Below are positions 13,336 to 23,265 of a stretch of 64,000 nucleotides of DNA, one piece after another; positions within the stretch are counted from its first letter, which is position 1, and each line of letters starts with the position of its first letter. The stretch comes from Varroa destructor (Eukaryota; Arthropoda; Arachnida; Mesostigmata; Varroidae), in the NCBI RefSeq assembly GCF_002443255.2, contig NW_019211457.1:35842105-35906104 (forward strand). The letters are read 5' to 3'. A program made the translations under genes and the position numbers. The notes under the pieces are model-generated. The model was given only the letters and a program-made list of their open reading frames with translations. It had not been told where the DNA came from and did no database searches.

Positions 13336-13535
13336 TTTGTGAATAGACTGCTTATCTACTGCTTGCGCACGTATCAATGTATCGAATCTGTAGCATTCGA
13401 TGAAAACAGTTATAGCTTTAAGCTCTATATTAAACCCCTTGGTTACCATATGCCACATAAAGAAGACGTCTTAGTACCGTTTGCCATGATGAAAAAGCAG
13501 ACCTATCTTATAATTCACCATAATGGCCAGTTACA

Positions 13536-14006
13536 TTATATAAATGGCACTGATATGTGTATCCCAACCTTCACGCCTTCTATAAATGTGTCTACTTCAA
13601 AGTCGTTATATCTCAACCTAATTTTTAAGCTACAAGAGTTCGTGTAGCTGTTTATACGTTTATCTCTTCTTCTGCTAAAGGAAAAAGAGCGGGTCAAGAG
13701 AGAAATTGTTGTCAAAGGAACCGAGCCCCCTTGTTGCATTCGATGATACGGTTCGGGATCTAAATTGCTTCTCCCTGTTAGATGCGAAGCACTGCCATAC
13801 GTTGAGGTGACCACCTCGTATTTTGTGATTGCTGCTAATGGATCGGCCTGATAATAACTCTTGATTGCGTTCCCAGTCGTGGCAGAAGTCTGACCATAAA
13901 CGTAGTCCAAACTCAATAACAGGGTTTCAACCGGCATAAAACACTTAAGACTTTTTACAGGTATTATTTTTCGCTTACAGGCTTCGACTAGTTCGCGACT
14001 GGGCAA
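13536..14006 (-). other. Unsupported 156-codon open frame
   Basis: This is one of the longest ATG-started frames in the window. The predicted product has no signal peptide, membrane segment or motif that I recognise. Its end overlaps, tail to tail, the end of a 102-codon frame on the plus strand (13339-13647), so both cannot be ordinary coding sequence there. I see no clear splice acceptor before it or polyadenylation context after it. A frame of this length is close to what chance gives in 64 kb of such DNA. I do not call it a gene, but it is one of the better places to look for RNA support. Confidence 0.12.
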
Positions 14007-14010
14007 ATGA

Positions 14011-14380
14011 CCTTTGGTGACTAGGTTGGACCCAGGTCAACGTACAGATTGTTTTTCTTCTTCGAGCAGACAACACAATTTAATCACTGACGCCGAATCT
14101 TACGTTGTCGTAGTTTAATGTAGCGAATGGAGCTACGTAGCGATGTCTTAGTTGGCTTTAGTAAGCCCCACACCTACACTTATTGTAAGCTCGCTGGCGA
14201 ATCCGATCGGTTACTTGTTTTTCATTTTAAACTTTCACGCTGCATATGTAGACTTTCTTTAAAAAACTTGTAATTAGCATATACTATTGCGTAGTGTAAT
14301 TATTGTTTGTGTAGTATATTTTTATTATTATGCTAGTACAATAGATTCGATCGTCCTGGCAAAAATTCTTTCGGTAGATA
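14011..14380. other. Non-coding spacer
   Basis: AT-rich sequence without an open frame of note. I see nothing in it. Confidence 0.6.
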
Positions 14381-15620
14381 ACGCTTTCAGGGCAGTACGC
14401 TCTGCTTGAGTGACCGGGATTATAAACGTAATATCTGCCCTCGCGCTACGTTGCGGAAGGGGGCGTGTGGGCTATTAACAACATAATTATTTGCCGTGTT
14501 GTCGTCTTTAGGTGTTGGCGATTTTCCTTTTTGTATTGACATCCTTCGGAATACGCCCATTTAGCTTTCCTCGTTCGTTTGTAATACTGCTACTCTTTGC
14601 GTCGCACCGCTCTAATAGAAACAAGGCAAAAAACAGAGGGGCCAGTTACCATACTCAGCGCAGCGTGAATCAGAAATGCCAGTGATTCTCAGTCTGACCG
14701 ACCGGAACGTTTGTGTCAGCCAGTGAGAACCAGGAATGACAGGGGCAATTACCACATCTTTAGTCTTTGCTGTACGCTAATTATCTAACCTCTGTCTGCC
14801 CTCACTTTCTTTCGTTTGCCGCCATCGTTTGCCATCGCTCTGTTCTTGTCTGGGCCCTCACGTTTGAACCCCCTAGACCCATTTAGAGACTCCCATTCCT
14901 GTGTCCACAAAATGCGACGACGACGACGACCGCGACAAGGACGAGGAAAGAGCGCTGCGAATTCAGATCGTAGAAGCAGTAGCGTTTGTAATGAAACGAA
15001 AAGCGCATGATATGTTAAAACTGCGGTGCGTTTACTGCGGTCTCCTCTACCAACAGACTGAATAGAACTGCAAAGAAAAGCACTAGTGGGACAATCACCG
15101 CCGCTCAAGGCACAGCAGATGGGACGTGTCCTAGCAAAGCCACAACGTTGTCTACGCAGGACCACCAGTTTTTCTAAACACTGCTTCGTGCCAAACTCGA
15201 ATACAATTTAAAGGGCTGATGGCATGAAAGCGATCGATGGCCGATGGATGACGATCAAACCGTCAACGAATCGTCTTTATTAGGATTGTAATTCTTGCTC
15301 CTATTACTGCCCCGCAGATACACGGTTATGAAGACCGTAATGCTGAAAAACGTCGCGTGCAAGCAATTTTGGATTGAGAGACAAAGCAGAGCTGGACATT
15401 TGCCGTGCGGCCATTAACTGAAGGATATGGCGCGGTGAACGGAAGGAGGACATGTGTAGTAAAATGCAGTAAACGTTGCATCGACGTCTTTTATGAGGAC
15501 TGCACGACCAAAGAGAGCGACAAGCGGGACGGGGATGGGCCAGTAGTGGACTGAGGAAGAGAAACGAAGGGAGTAGAAGAGAGGAGGAGCGATACACGAA
15601 ACGAGAGAATGAGGCCGCTA
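14381..15620. other. CpG-richer patch with CGA repeat and minus-strand frames
   Basis: GC and CpG content rise here. On the minus strand there is a 126-codon frame at 14785-15165. Near its end lies a Met in a favourable context (GCGATGGC), followed by a short Lys/Arg-rich segment that runs into a weak donor-like AG/GTTAGA. A 97-codon minus frame lies at 15304-15597, in a segment that is purine-rich on the plus strand. None shows a known domain. A promoter or first-exon region on the minus strand is possible but not shown. Confidence 0.2.
14915..14930. repeat. (CGA)5 trinucleotide microsatellite
   Basis: Five CGA units plus one extra base, followed by further CGA-like units, in a CpG-richer patch. 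Confidence 0.9.
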
Positions 15621-18600
15621 ACGGAAGAGATCTATATAAATGTTTTCGTATACGAAAAACGGATGCAAACAGTAAGGGTTCATAGAAGCGTTTTGTCGTT
15701 CATGAGCTTCGCTTAGTCTCTAACAATGAATTAATAAATTCAAATTAACATCAATTTGTTTTATATTAAAAGAAAAAAAATTATCGACGAAAATATTACT
15801 ATTTTTTACAAATTCCTCTAATAAAAACCGTTATTATATTTTTTTTTATTAAGGGGAATAAAAAATGAATTTTAGTTTGGATTTTAGTTAAAAATGAATA
15901 GTATATCTATTGATCGATCTGAGTATACTTTAGTAGTGTTTTGCAAAGCATAAGAAAGTGTACAGTTGACAAATAACTACCGTCTGTTTGCATTTATCCT
16001 GTTTTTATAATACGTGACACACATGTACAGCTTAGTACGTATCGCTTATAAGAATGCTTTTTCTATTATAGTACTTATACATAAATCTATCGTTCAACTT
16101 CTGCAGTCATATATCGTACTGGCTCGTATGATCATCTCATTCTTGGATATCTAAGAATTCTCCATATTTATATTTTTACAATTTGTGTATGCGACACCGC
16201 TTACGGTCTTATATGTATGTATCTGTGGCAAGTATTAGCTTCTAAGGTACCTACTGTAGAAACTAACATGTCCTACGCATATACACAAATCGAATTAATC
16301 AGTTTCGACATAGCGTTCAGATCAGTGTAAGTATAAGCTTCTTTTGAAGGTCTTCATATACAGGCTAAACTCTAATTGCGTCGCCAATCACGTTCACCGA
16401 TGTAACTTATTGATTATGACGTTACATAGCCTTCGAATGGTCGTACACTATATCCTACGCAACAAAGTTATGCCTGCGTATGCACGTTAACCGCTAGTTA
16501 CCCATATCCACAGTAATCTAATTCTGCCGATACGTCTATGTGAAGACCTTCACCGACAGTATATAACATTGTTCATGGCACGATGTTTTCTTGTAAACTT
16601 TGGGAACTTCTGGCAGTGTTCAACTTTATTTACGGCTCATGGCTGTTCGGCCATTGAGAGTGGTCCTGACGATTTCAAAAGTTGCTTAGAATAATGTTTG
16701 CGAAAGCTAGCAGCATGTAGTCTAGTCGGAGAAGAACTGATGACAATGGGGATCAGGTCACGCGCCTCTGTCTGTCAGTGTAGTGATCTGTCGAGGGCGG
16801 CTGTTTAGCGACAAGCATACTTACGACACTGTCACCTCGTAGCAAAACGGATCGCCGTATGTAGAGCACGTTTTAAAGAACGCTAAAATCTAGGCTGAGT
16901 GCTAGAGACAGGTAGAATCATTATCTTCGTGATTACATACAGAGCGCCTCAAATACGCTAAATGGAATAGATATAGAAATATTAAGCGCATTTTAAGAAT
17001 GTGCAGAACATCGAAGTTAAACACATGCTGATTCTGGACGCTCAGTGTCCAGCATAGGGATTCTGAGCCTTAAGAGGGCACGTGGGCTGTCGCTGCCCGC
17101 AAAGCAAAATATTTTATCTAATAAGACAGAAGTTCATAATCTAGTCTTTTATCTCATAGCAAAAGCAGAAAGTTGTCTATTAAACTGTGAGAGACAGACG
17201 AGACCACAAACGCTTCCAAGCCTGTAAAAAAAGACCACACAAATTTATAGGGCATATATACGATATAATCACATTAACCTTGGCTCAATATAGAATGACG
17301 GTAAAAACGATCAAGATCAGCATCAGTAGCAATCGGTGATTGTACTATAACGTCTGTAGCACAAATTTCCCTTCCTATTGTATATGTAATACATACAGTA
17401 ATCAATATGCAGGTAGCTCACTTTTCAATTTTGTTCAAGGTCGTGCTTTATTCTGAAACTAATTAAGGTCTTTGTCCTATCCTGTGGTGCAGTATATATA
17501 CGCGCTCCTCGGGCTGATTTTAACTCCGATGTACACACCTTGTATGTACCATTATAGTACACCAGCTCTGTGAAACCACTCGAAATCAATAGCTTCAATC
17601 AAATTTATGCAATATATCCATGTTTACACGTGGGTAAACTATTTGTTGAGAGCTACCTGAACAGCAAGATAACAATACCTATTCCGATAGATGACTTTGT
17701 CTTCTGGGAGGTAAACGACCATTTATGGGGGTCAAAATACGAACTACATATGTGAGAGACTTAATAAAAGTGCTATATATATTTCTTCCAGGTAAAAACT
17801 GGAATATATTTTGGTGATAGTCTACTTTCGGAACTAAATACGCATCCTTGTCAGCAGCGACGGCTACAGTCGGCTCCCTGAATCGATCAGATCGTGCGAG
17901 TAAATATAGGCTAGCTATACGGATAAGTGATTGTACGACGTATTTGTTTACTATTTGGACGTTTTATTTAGTTCATAGGAACATGGTGCTTGCTGACGCA
18001 CATTATCACTATATACTATAGACCAATATGCTATGTTGAATTTGAGGTAACTCAAAATGTAAGCTGCGTCCGCTAATCATTCATTATCGGTCGTCTGTCA
18101 GTCCTCTTGAGTCACCTGCACTCGGTCGTATCCACAAGTTACTCTTTTAAGTAATCTACAGCATTGAAGTTTCAACTCGGCTGCTGCTGGGCATTTTATG
18201 CCCATTCCACAGAGCTTTCATGAATTGTACTGTACGTTTGCTAACTTCTTTTTTTATTGGTTGAAATCACTATAATTTAGAGTCGGTTTTGCGGAAGCTT
18301 TTCCGCCTTCATGAGAAAGCCTCTGCGATGAAACTAGAAGAGAGCCCGTCCTATAGCTGGTCAAAGTCTGGTGATATCGGGGAGAAGCCTGAATATCGGA
18401 TAACGTCCAGAGGCTACTGAAGTTCTTCAGGATACAACCGCTCGGAGGTAGATAGGGCAGACAGCGAGATTCGTATCGGGCACGTCTCGTTAAATATCAT
18501 CCTGCCTAGAACAGCTATGCGATATCTGGTCCACCGGGTTAGCGTGTGTTTGAAACGGTCCTTCGAAAGGCAAGCAGCCCAGACTCAAACTACGCCAAAT

Positions 18601-19853
18601 AAATTATGAAACACCTATTACGTTCCTTCTAGTTGTTAAAACAACCGTGGTTATTTGCCCCTAATTTAATCATCAATATTAAGATAATTAGTCGAAACAC
18701 ATTGTCCTTGCGTCGCTTATAGAGTATTTACTCATATAAAATTTTCGATATGTAAGCATCCGCTAGGCAAGGTATCCATAATAGAAACATATTGAGTCGT
18801 ATTGCCCTCCACTTTGCAACCACCTAATATATGAATACATTCAACGAAATGTGTATATACAAGATAACGGCGATTGAATTGCAGCTTACATGCAATTGGA
18901 AACGTATATATTAATAGATAATTGTAGCCTTATTGTGCACCTCTATAATCGCACGACTCTTCAGGCAAACATATAATTAGTGCGCTCTGCGCAAGCGATT
19001 TCAATTAGTTTTATGACTGTTTGACTGCGGAAGTTAGAAATCGGTTTATAGCCGTATATACAGCAGGTCCTTCAGAAATTTCACATGTACCGTTGACCCT
19101 GAGTATAAAGCTACTCTAGACCCGCCAGGGGCGTCAATGTGCCTTCATAAATTTGCGTGCCGTATCCTTGTATAGGACACCTATTCAGGACTTATGAAAA
19201 TATCGTAGCAAATAACAGAATCAGCTTCTTTGATTTTGTAATGCTTTAATTTACTGTTTGATATTATTATCTCAAGTAAAGTTCCATGCAGATTTCGTTT
19301 GCTAGGCTTGAAAGATTCTGCTATAGGAAAAGCAAGAATACAAGCTTCAAAGTAAGTTTGAATATGTGTAGGCTAACACGTGTTCGTGTCATAATTTTAA
19401 TTCCTAAGTAAACTTTGAAGGTTTAGTGTGATGCTTAAAACGAACGTATCTGCCGAGTAATATTCAGAGGCCATTAAATCGTTCGACTTTTTGACAGCGA
19501 AACGTTTCCCAAATCTGAGCGGGGCAAACCGGAGATCACTCAGCCTCTACCGATACCGGATCACCTTTTTCTGAACCGAAGGATTTCTACTCGCTGGAAT
19601 ACGATAAGCCACATCAATCCCAAATGTCCACTACAGATCCACAGACGACTGGTTAATATTCGAAGTAATTGTCACTTAACCGATTTAAGGGCCGACGTCC
19701 TTCCCGTACAGCGACATGCCCACGATACGTTAAGAAAAGCAAGTTTAATAGAAAACATATAAAAAAATACACGAGTTGCTCTTCTACCGCATAAAGGATA
19801 TTCGACTTAGAGGGCAAACATTCATCACCGTGAACACCAGGTTTAAGAGAGGG

Positions 19854-19871
19854 GTGTGTGTGTGTGTGTGT
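19854..19871. repeat. (GT)9 microsatellite
   Basis: Nine uninterrupted GT units preceded by GGG. Confidence 0.95.
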
Positions 19872-20228
19872 ATTTTACATAGGTGTCATGCTGGAGAGAT
19901 ACTAGTGAGCTAGCCAGGCGAAGAACTCAATAAAGACGACAAAATGTTAGGCCTGTAACTGCCATAGATTCAAGTGATGAGCAACTGATGCAAGGAACAA
20001 CTTTGCATTATTTTCAAAAGATGTGTAATGTAATTTTGGCTACAACAGCCGGTTTAAGCAGTACGCCGTCCGGCATTCCCTGCTGGAAGTTAGTTACATT
20101 TATTTCTTTGATGTGATAAAGCGAGAATTAACAGCTGGCGCTTAAGTCTCGGATAGGGTATAAAGGCTTTACCTACTAGCCAATATGTTGTTACTCTCCG
20201 TTCAAGGGACGACCTGTTTTTAATGTAC

Positions 20229-20251
20229 ATATATATATATATAGATATATA
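20229..20251. repeat. AT-rich dinucleotide run with one G interruption
   Basis: A TA/AT run broken by a single G, just beyond the C-terminal end of the Tc1-like relic. It is not a terminal repeat as far as I can tell. Confidence 0.8.
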
Positions 20252-20389
20252 GCCATTAGCCAATCAAATAAGATGACCTTAAAATTTTACGCATTGTTGA
20301 GCTTGATTAAAAAGCTCTGCACTCAAACTAAATATCTACATATGCGAAAAATGCTAATGATGGCACATATAACGACACTCACCCTGTAG

Positions 20390-20640
20390 AAGCATATTTA
20401 AACTCCTTTTAGTAGTTGGTACCTCTGCCCCGAATTCTTGACTACGATCACTGCCCCAACCCGATTTGCTCCGAACACATTTTCCCACCATAGCCTCCGG
20501 TCTTGGACACACATTTACCGTACTGTAGTTTTGGCTTGCAAAATATTCGTAATCTTCTGTCTGGCCCGATTTTCCTTTTGACATCATAGCACACGTTTTT
20601 GATCGGATTTAAATCGACTGACTTTCCAAGTCATGGCAAG
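20390..20640 (-). pseudogene. Tc1-like transposase, C-terminal DDE end
   Basis: In Tc1 transposases the third catalytic residue is the Glu of the SPDLNPIEN-V/L-W motif. Here the minus strand reads ESQS, then after a small frame change LNPIKNV. The catalytic position is encoded AAA (Lys) at 20598-20600. The following residues fit the family's MM-x-K-R-K-I stretch. Further on, a frame reading NRVGAVI then a short K/G/Y-containing tail fits the RRVQAVI-AKGG-TKY end. The Pro-Asp before Leu is disrupted, so at least one small deletion is present. The loss of Glu together with the frameshifts means no active enzyme can be made. Confidence 0.65.
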
Positions 20641-21273
20641 ACCTCCGAGACATAACGACTCCGAACTCTTTGTTTCTAACAAAGACCACAGACCGCTCCG
20701 AAATGTTTTTTTTTTTGTAGTACACTTGAAGTGAACCCGTCTCCCTGCTACGTTTCGTTTTATTTTCAACTTTCTTTCATAGCATTTAGATTCTTAGCCA
20801 TATTGTCAACCGCAAACCTCGATGTTCCGACTGACTCGACAACCTCCCTCGCGATCGCTTTTCTTCTATGGCTCTGGTTATCTGGCATGTTAGAGTCCGT
20901 TGTTCTTCCGTGAGTTATGTATAGTTATAAAAATCCAAAGATAATAATTAAAATTTATTTCGGTCACAACGTCGTCATGGTCATCGAATGGATGAGAGTA
21001 ACAGTGATTATTGCTGTACATCTCAAACCATCGTTGCCTCAAGGCGGAACCGGAGAGCAATATTGTGCACAATAGCTTGGATGTTTATGAACGTTGTGCT
21101 AAACAGTTATAGTAGCACATGTTGTAAGTCATGTAAGCTAGATTAGCATAGACATAGCTTAACTTATAAATAAACACCGTCTTTTTTGCCTAGCAAAAAA
21201 AATATCTAGCCTTTCAATCGGATTCTAACGATAGAATAACTGATCAGTTATTTGGTTTATACAAAAACATTGT

Positions 21274-21615
21274 TTAACGTTTTTGCCAACGAATAGTTTT
21301 GCATAGAAAACCACCCTTGCAGATGGGTGTTGCTTGAGAATGAGAAGCCATGTTTTTTACGGTGTTCAATCGCTTCATAGGACATCCGAATTTTTGAGTA
21401 ACTTGCCTACCTATAGTTGTATGACTGCTATTTACTTTCTCGCCTGACCCACGAATCATCTGTCGGTCGTCCTTCCGAAATTGCATCGACCTTAGATGGC
21501 CGGCTGAAGCGGAGTACATCCTCCAGTTTCATGATGCCATTCTTGGACTTCGCAACGAGTCTTCTTAGAGTTCTCGCTGTACCCGGTGCGAGTATCCAGT
21601 ACTGCTTCGGCAGCT
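21274..21615 (-). pseudogene. Tc1-like transposase, N-terminal DNA-binding part
   Basis: The paired helix-turn-helix DNA-binding domain of Tc1 transposases binds the transposon ends. Here one frame (about 21,610 to 21,430) reads GYSHRV-type residues and then a segment ending SRPSK, which matches the family's GRPRK linker between the two helix-turn-helix units. A second frame (ATG at 21519) continues with KDDRQMIRG, where the family has an EDR-I-R motif. It then shows TIGRQV and NTVKN, which fit the second helix-turn-helix, and a basic segment with GGFLCKT-x-R-x-QKR that fits the KPFLS-KNR region. The two frames must be joined by a frameshift. The assignment is by motif order, not by a database hit. 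Confidence 0.65.
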
Positions 21616-21629
21616 GGTTGATTCCGGAA

Positions 21630-22300
21630 AAATCATATTATATATAAACGCAGAGAACTGATCTCAATTATCACAAATATAAGTGAACTAAGCTAAAGCG
21701 ATATTTGAGGAACAATGTCTCGAAAGGGACGTACTTGCGTCAATGTTTCACCATGAAGTTTGCCTAAAACCTATGCAATGGACAAACGTTTTCAATCGGT
21801 CGTGGATTTCCATATTAAAGGGCTTAGCCATCGAGCTGGCATACGAAATGTACGATGATTACATGCCCCTATTGCATGTCTCGCTGAAGTAATTAGAGTT
21901 GGAAGCATTTTGAATTGGACGAATCACAATCATTCTTCTTTTACTTAAATTGCGAGTTAAATATTAAAAGTTAATTGCGACCACATCGACGAATCTGTGA
22001 GTAAACTGTGGTACATTTAATCATGATCGTCCGTTAATGACAATCGTTTTACCGAATCGGATTCTTCCTTCTTCTCTTCTATTTGTCTTTTTATTGAAAG
22101 AAGACCAACGTTTAGCAAATTTGTGGAGTTAGCTACTGCTTACACAGGGGCGACAATGAAGGTGATGTCGGACGCTCCTTGTTATAATCCATTAGAGCAC
22201 GGACGGAATAGTAAACAAAGACACAGACTAAGCCAGACCTTAACTAAACAACGCGAATAAATTATTGCCAACGAATTCTAGTCCGCAAGATTTCGCTTCT
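21630..22300. other. Non-coding spacer
   Basis: AT-rich DNA between the Tc1-like relic and the CpG-rich patch. No supported frame. It may contain the undetected 5-prime end of the Tc1-like element. Confidence 0.5.
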
Positions 22301-22749
22301 GAGTTCAAATAGTTATTGGGATTGGGCTAGTTTCGGTAGGGTGGGACCGCGCGGTAAGATAGAAACCCGGCCATTATAGTGAGTTGCTTTTTCTGGGTGA
22401 AAATCCATGCTGTATTCAATGGCGTTCTTTGTTTGGTTCATCTCTGGCGCGAAGACCCTGACTGAGTCAGCAGATTTTTCTCGTTGCGCTTCACCGGCAG
22501 CAGCAGCTGCTACTGCCCCTTCCCTCGTTTCCACTGCCATCTCTCGTTTCCTTTCTTTTCACGTACATCAAGTTAGTCAGTCGGCTACGTACGAGTTCGC
22601 ATTGAGTTGAGTGAAATTACCCACACATAGAAACCGAGTGGTCTGCTGTATTTACCCACCTTTCACTCCTGCTCTAACCTTTTAGTGGAGGGCCGACTAA
22701 GTGAAGGAGGTTCTTTTCGGTAGTTGCACCAATTCGGATGAGAGACCGA

Positions 22750-22757
22750 TGACGTCA
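22750..22757. promoter_or_regulatory. CRE-like TGACGTCA
   Basis: An exact palindromic cAMP-response-element core within the CpG-rich patch, upstream of minus-strand frames. An 8-base word is expected about once by chance in a window this size, so only its position gives it interest. Confidence 0.2.
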
Positions 22758-23206
22758 ACGATGTTGGTGTGAAGCGGGTGGCAAGCGACCCTTCTCAAAG
22801 ATGCGCTTTGCCTTGCCCTACTACACTTACCTTTGGCGACGCTTTGGTGTCTTCGTTTGAAGCGAATCAAACAACGGAGTAGGAGGAGAGGGGAGGATAT
22901 ACAAATTTCATGGTCAACGAGGCCAAAGATACTAGGAAGGAAAAAATAAGGAAATTTTTTTTTGTTGAGAATTGTCTCACTGAGCAGTACCGGTTAGGCT
23001 TAATAAGAGCTAAGCGGTGTTGTGAACTTTTACTAAATAATAAGGAAGCGGTAATATGTCGAAAAAATTAGACAGAAAGATGTAGCCGGAGAGACTCGAA
23101 GGCCGTGGGTGGTATAGAGAGATAGCGTGAGAGAAAAAGATGGCCACTGAAGAAGTTCATTGAAGTGAAATAACGACTCGTTAACAGGAAGATGCCTTTG
23201 ACTCAC

Positions 23207-23265
23207 CTTTACCGGAGACGAAAAGTTAAAGCAGCGACTTGGAGGAAGGTTTGCTCTCATTTACC
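23207..23265 (-). other. Candidate small start exon
   Basis: On the minus strand a strong pyrimidine tract (about 23,310 to 23,275) leads to ACAG at 23266-23269, taken as a splice acceptor. An ATG at 23260-23258 opens 18 codons, and a consensus donor AAG/GTGAGT follows (GT at 23205-23206). All three frames entering from upstream meet stops, so it could only be a 5-prime UTR plus start-codon exon. The encoded residues are unrecognised. The splice signals are good, but such pairs also arise by chance. Confidence 0.15.

Larger units (their letters stand above)
15621..20388. other. AT-rich non-coding stretch
   Basis: Between 15,730 and 15,900 the sequence is very AT-rich. No open frame longer than 61 codons begins with ATG. 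A GT microsatellite lies at 19854 and an AT run at 20229. A segment around 18,300-18,600 and another around 19,490-19,700 are GC-richer but hold no recognisable frame. Confidence 0.6.
20390..21620 (-). mobile_element. Decayed Tc1-like DNA transposon
   Basis: Read on the minus strand, pieces of a Tc1-family transposase occur in the correct order but in changing frames. They are an N-terminal pair of helix-turn-helix-like segments (about 21,620 to 21,280), a poorly resolved middle, and a C-terminal end containing the LNPI-x-N-V motif (about 20,640 to 20,400). A Tc1-like transposase is usually about 340 residues, or 1.0 kb. The span here is about 1.2 kb, so the middle (about 20,780-21,280) may hold inserted DNA. 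There are several frameshifts and stops and the catalytic Glu is replaced, so the copy is dead. I did not find its terminal inverted repeats, so the true ends are uncertain. Confidence 0.7.

Noticed and set aside
13339..13647. A 102-codon plus-strand frame
   Set aside because: Overlaps the end of a longer minus-strand frame, has no recognisable domain, and its length is within chance expectation.
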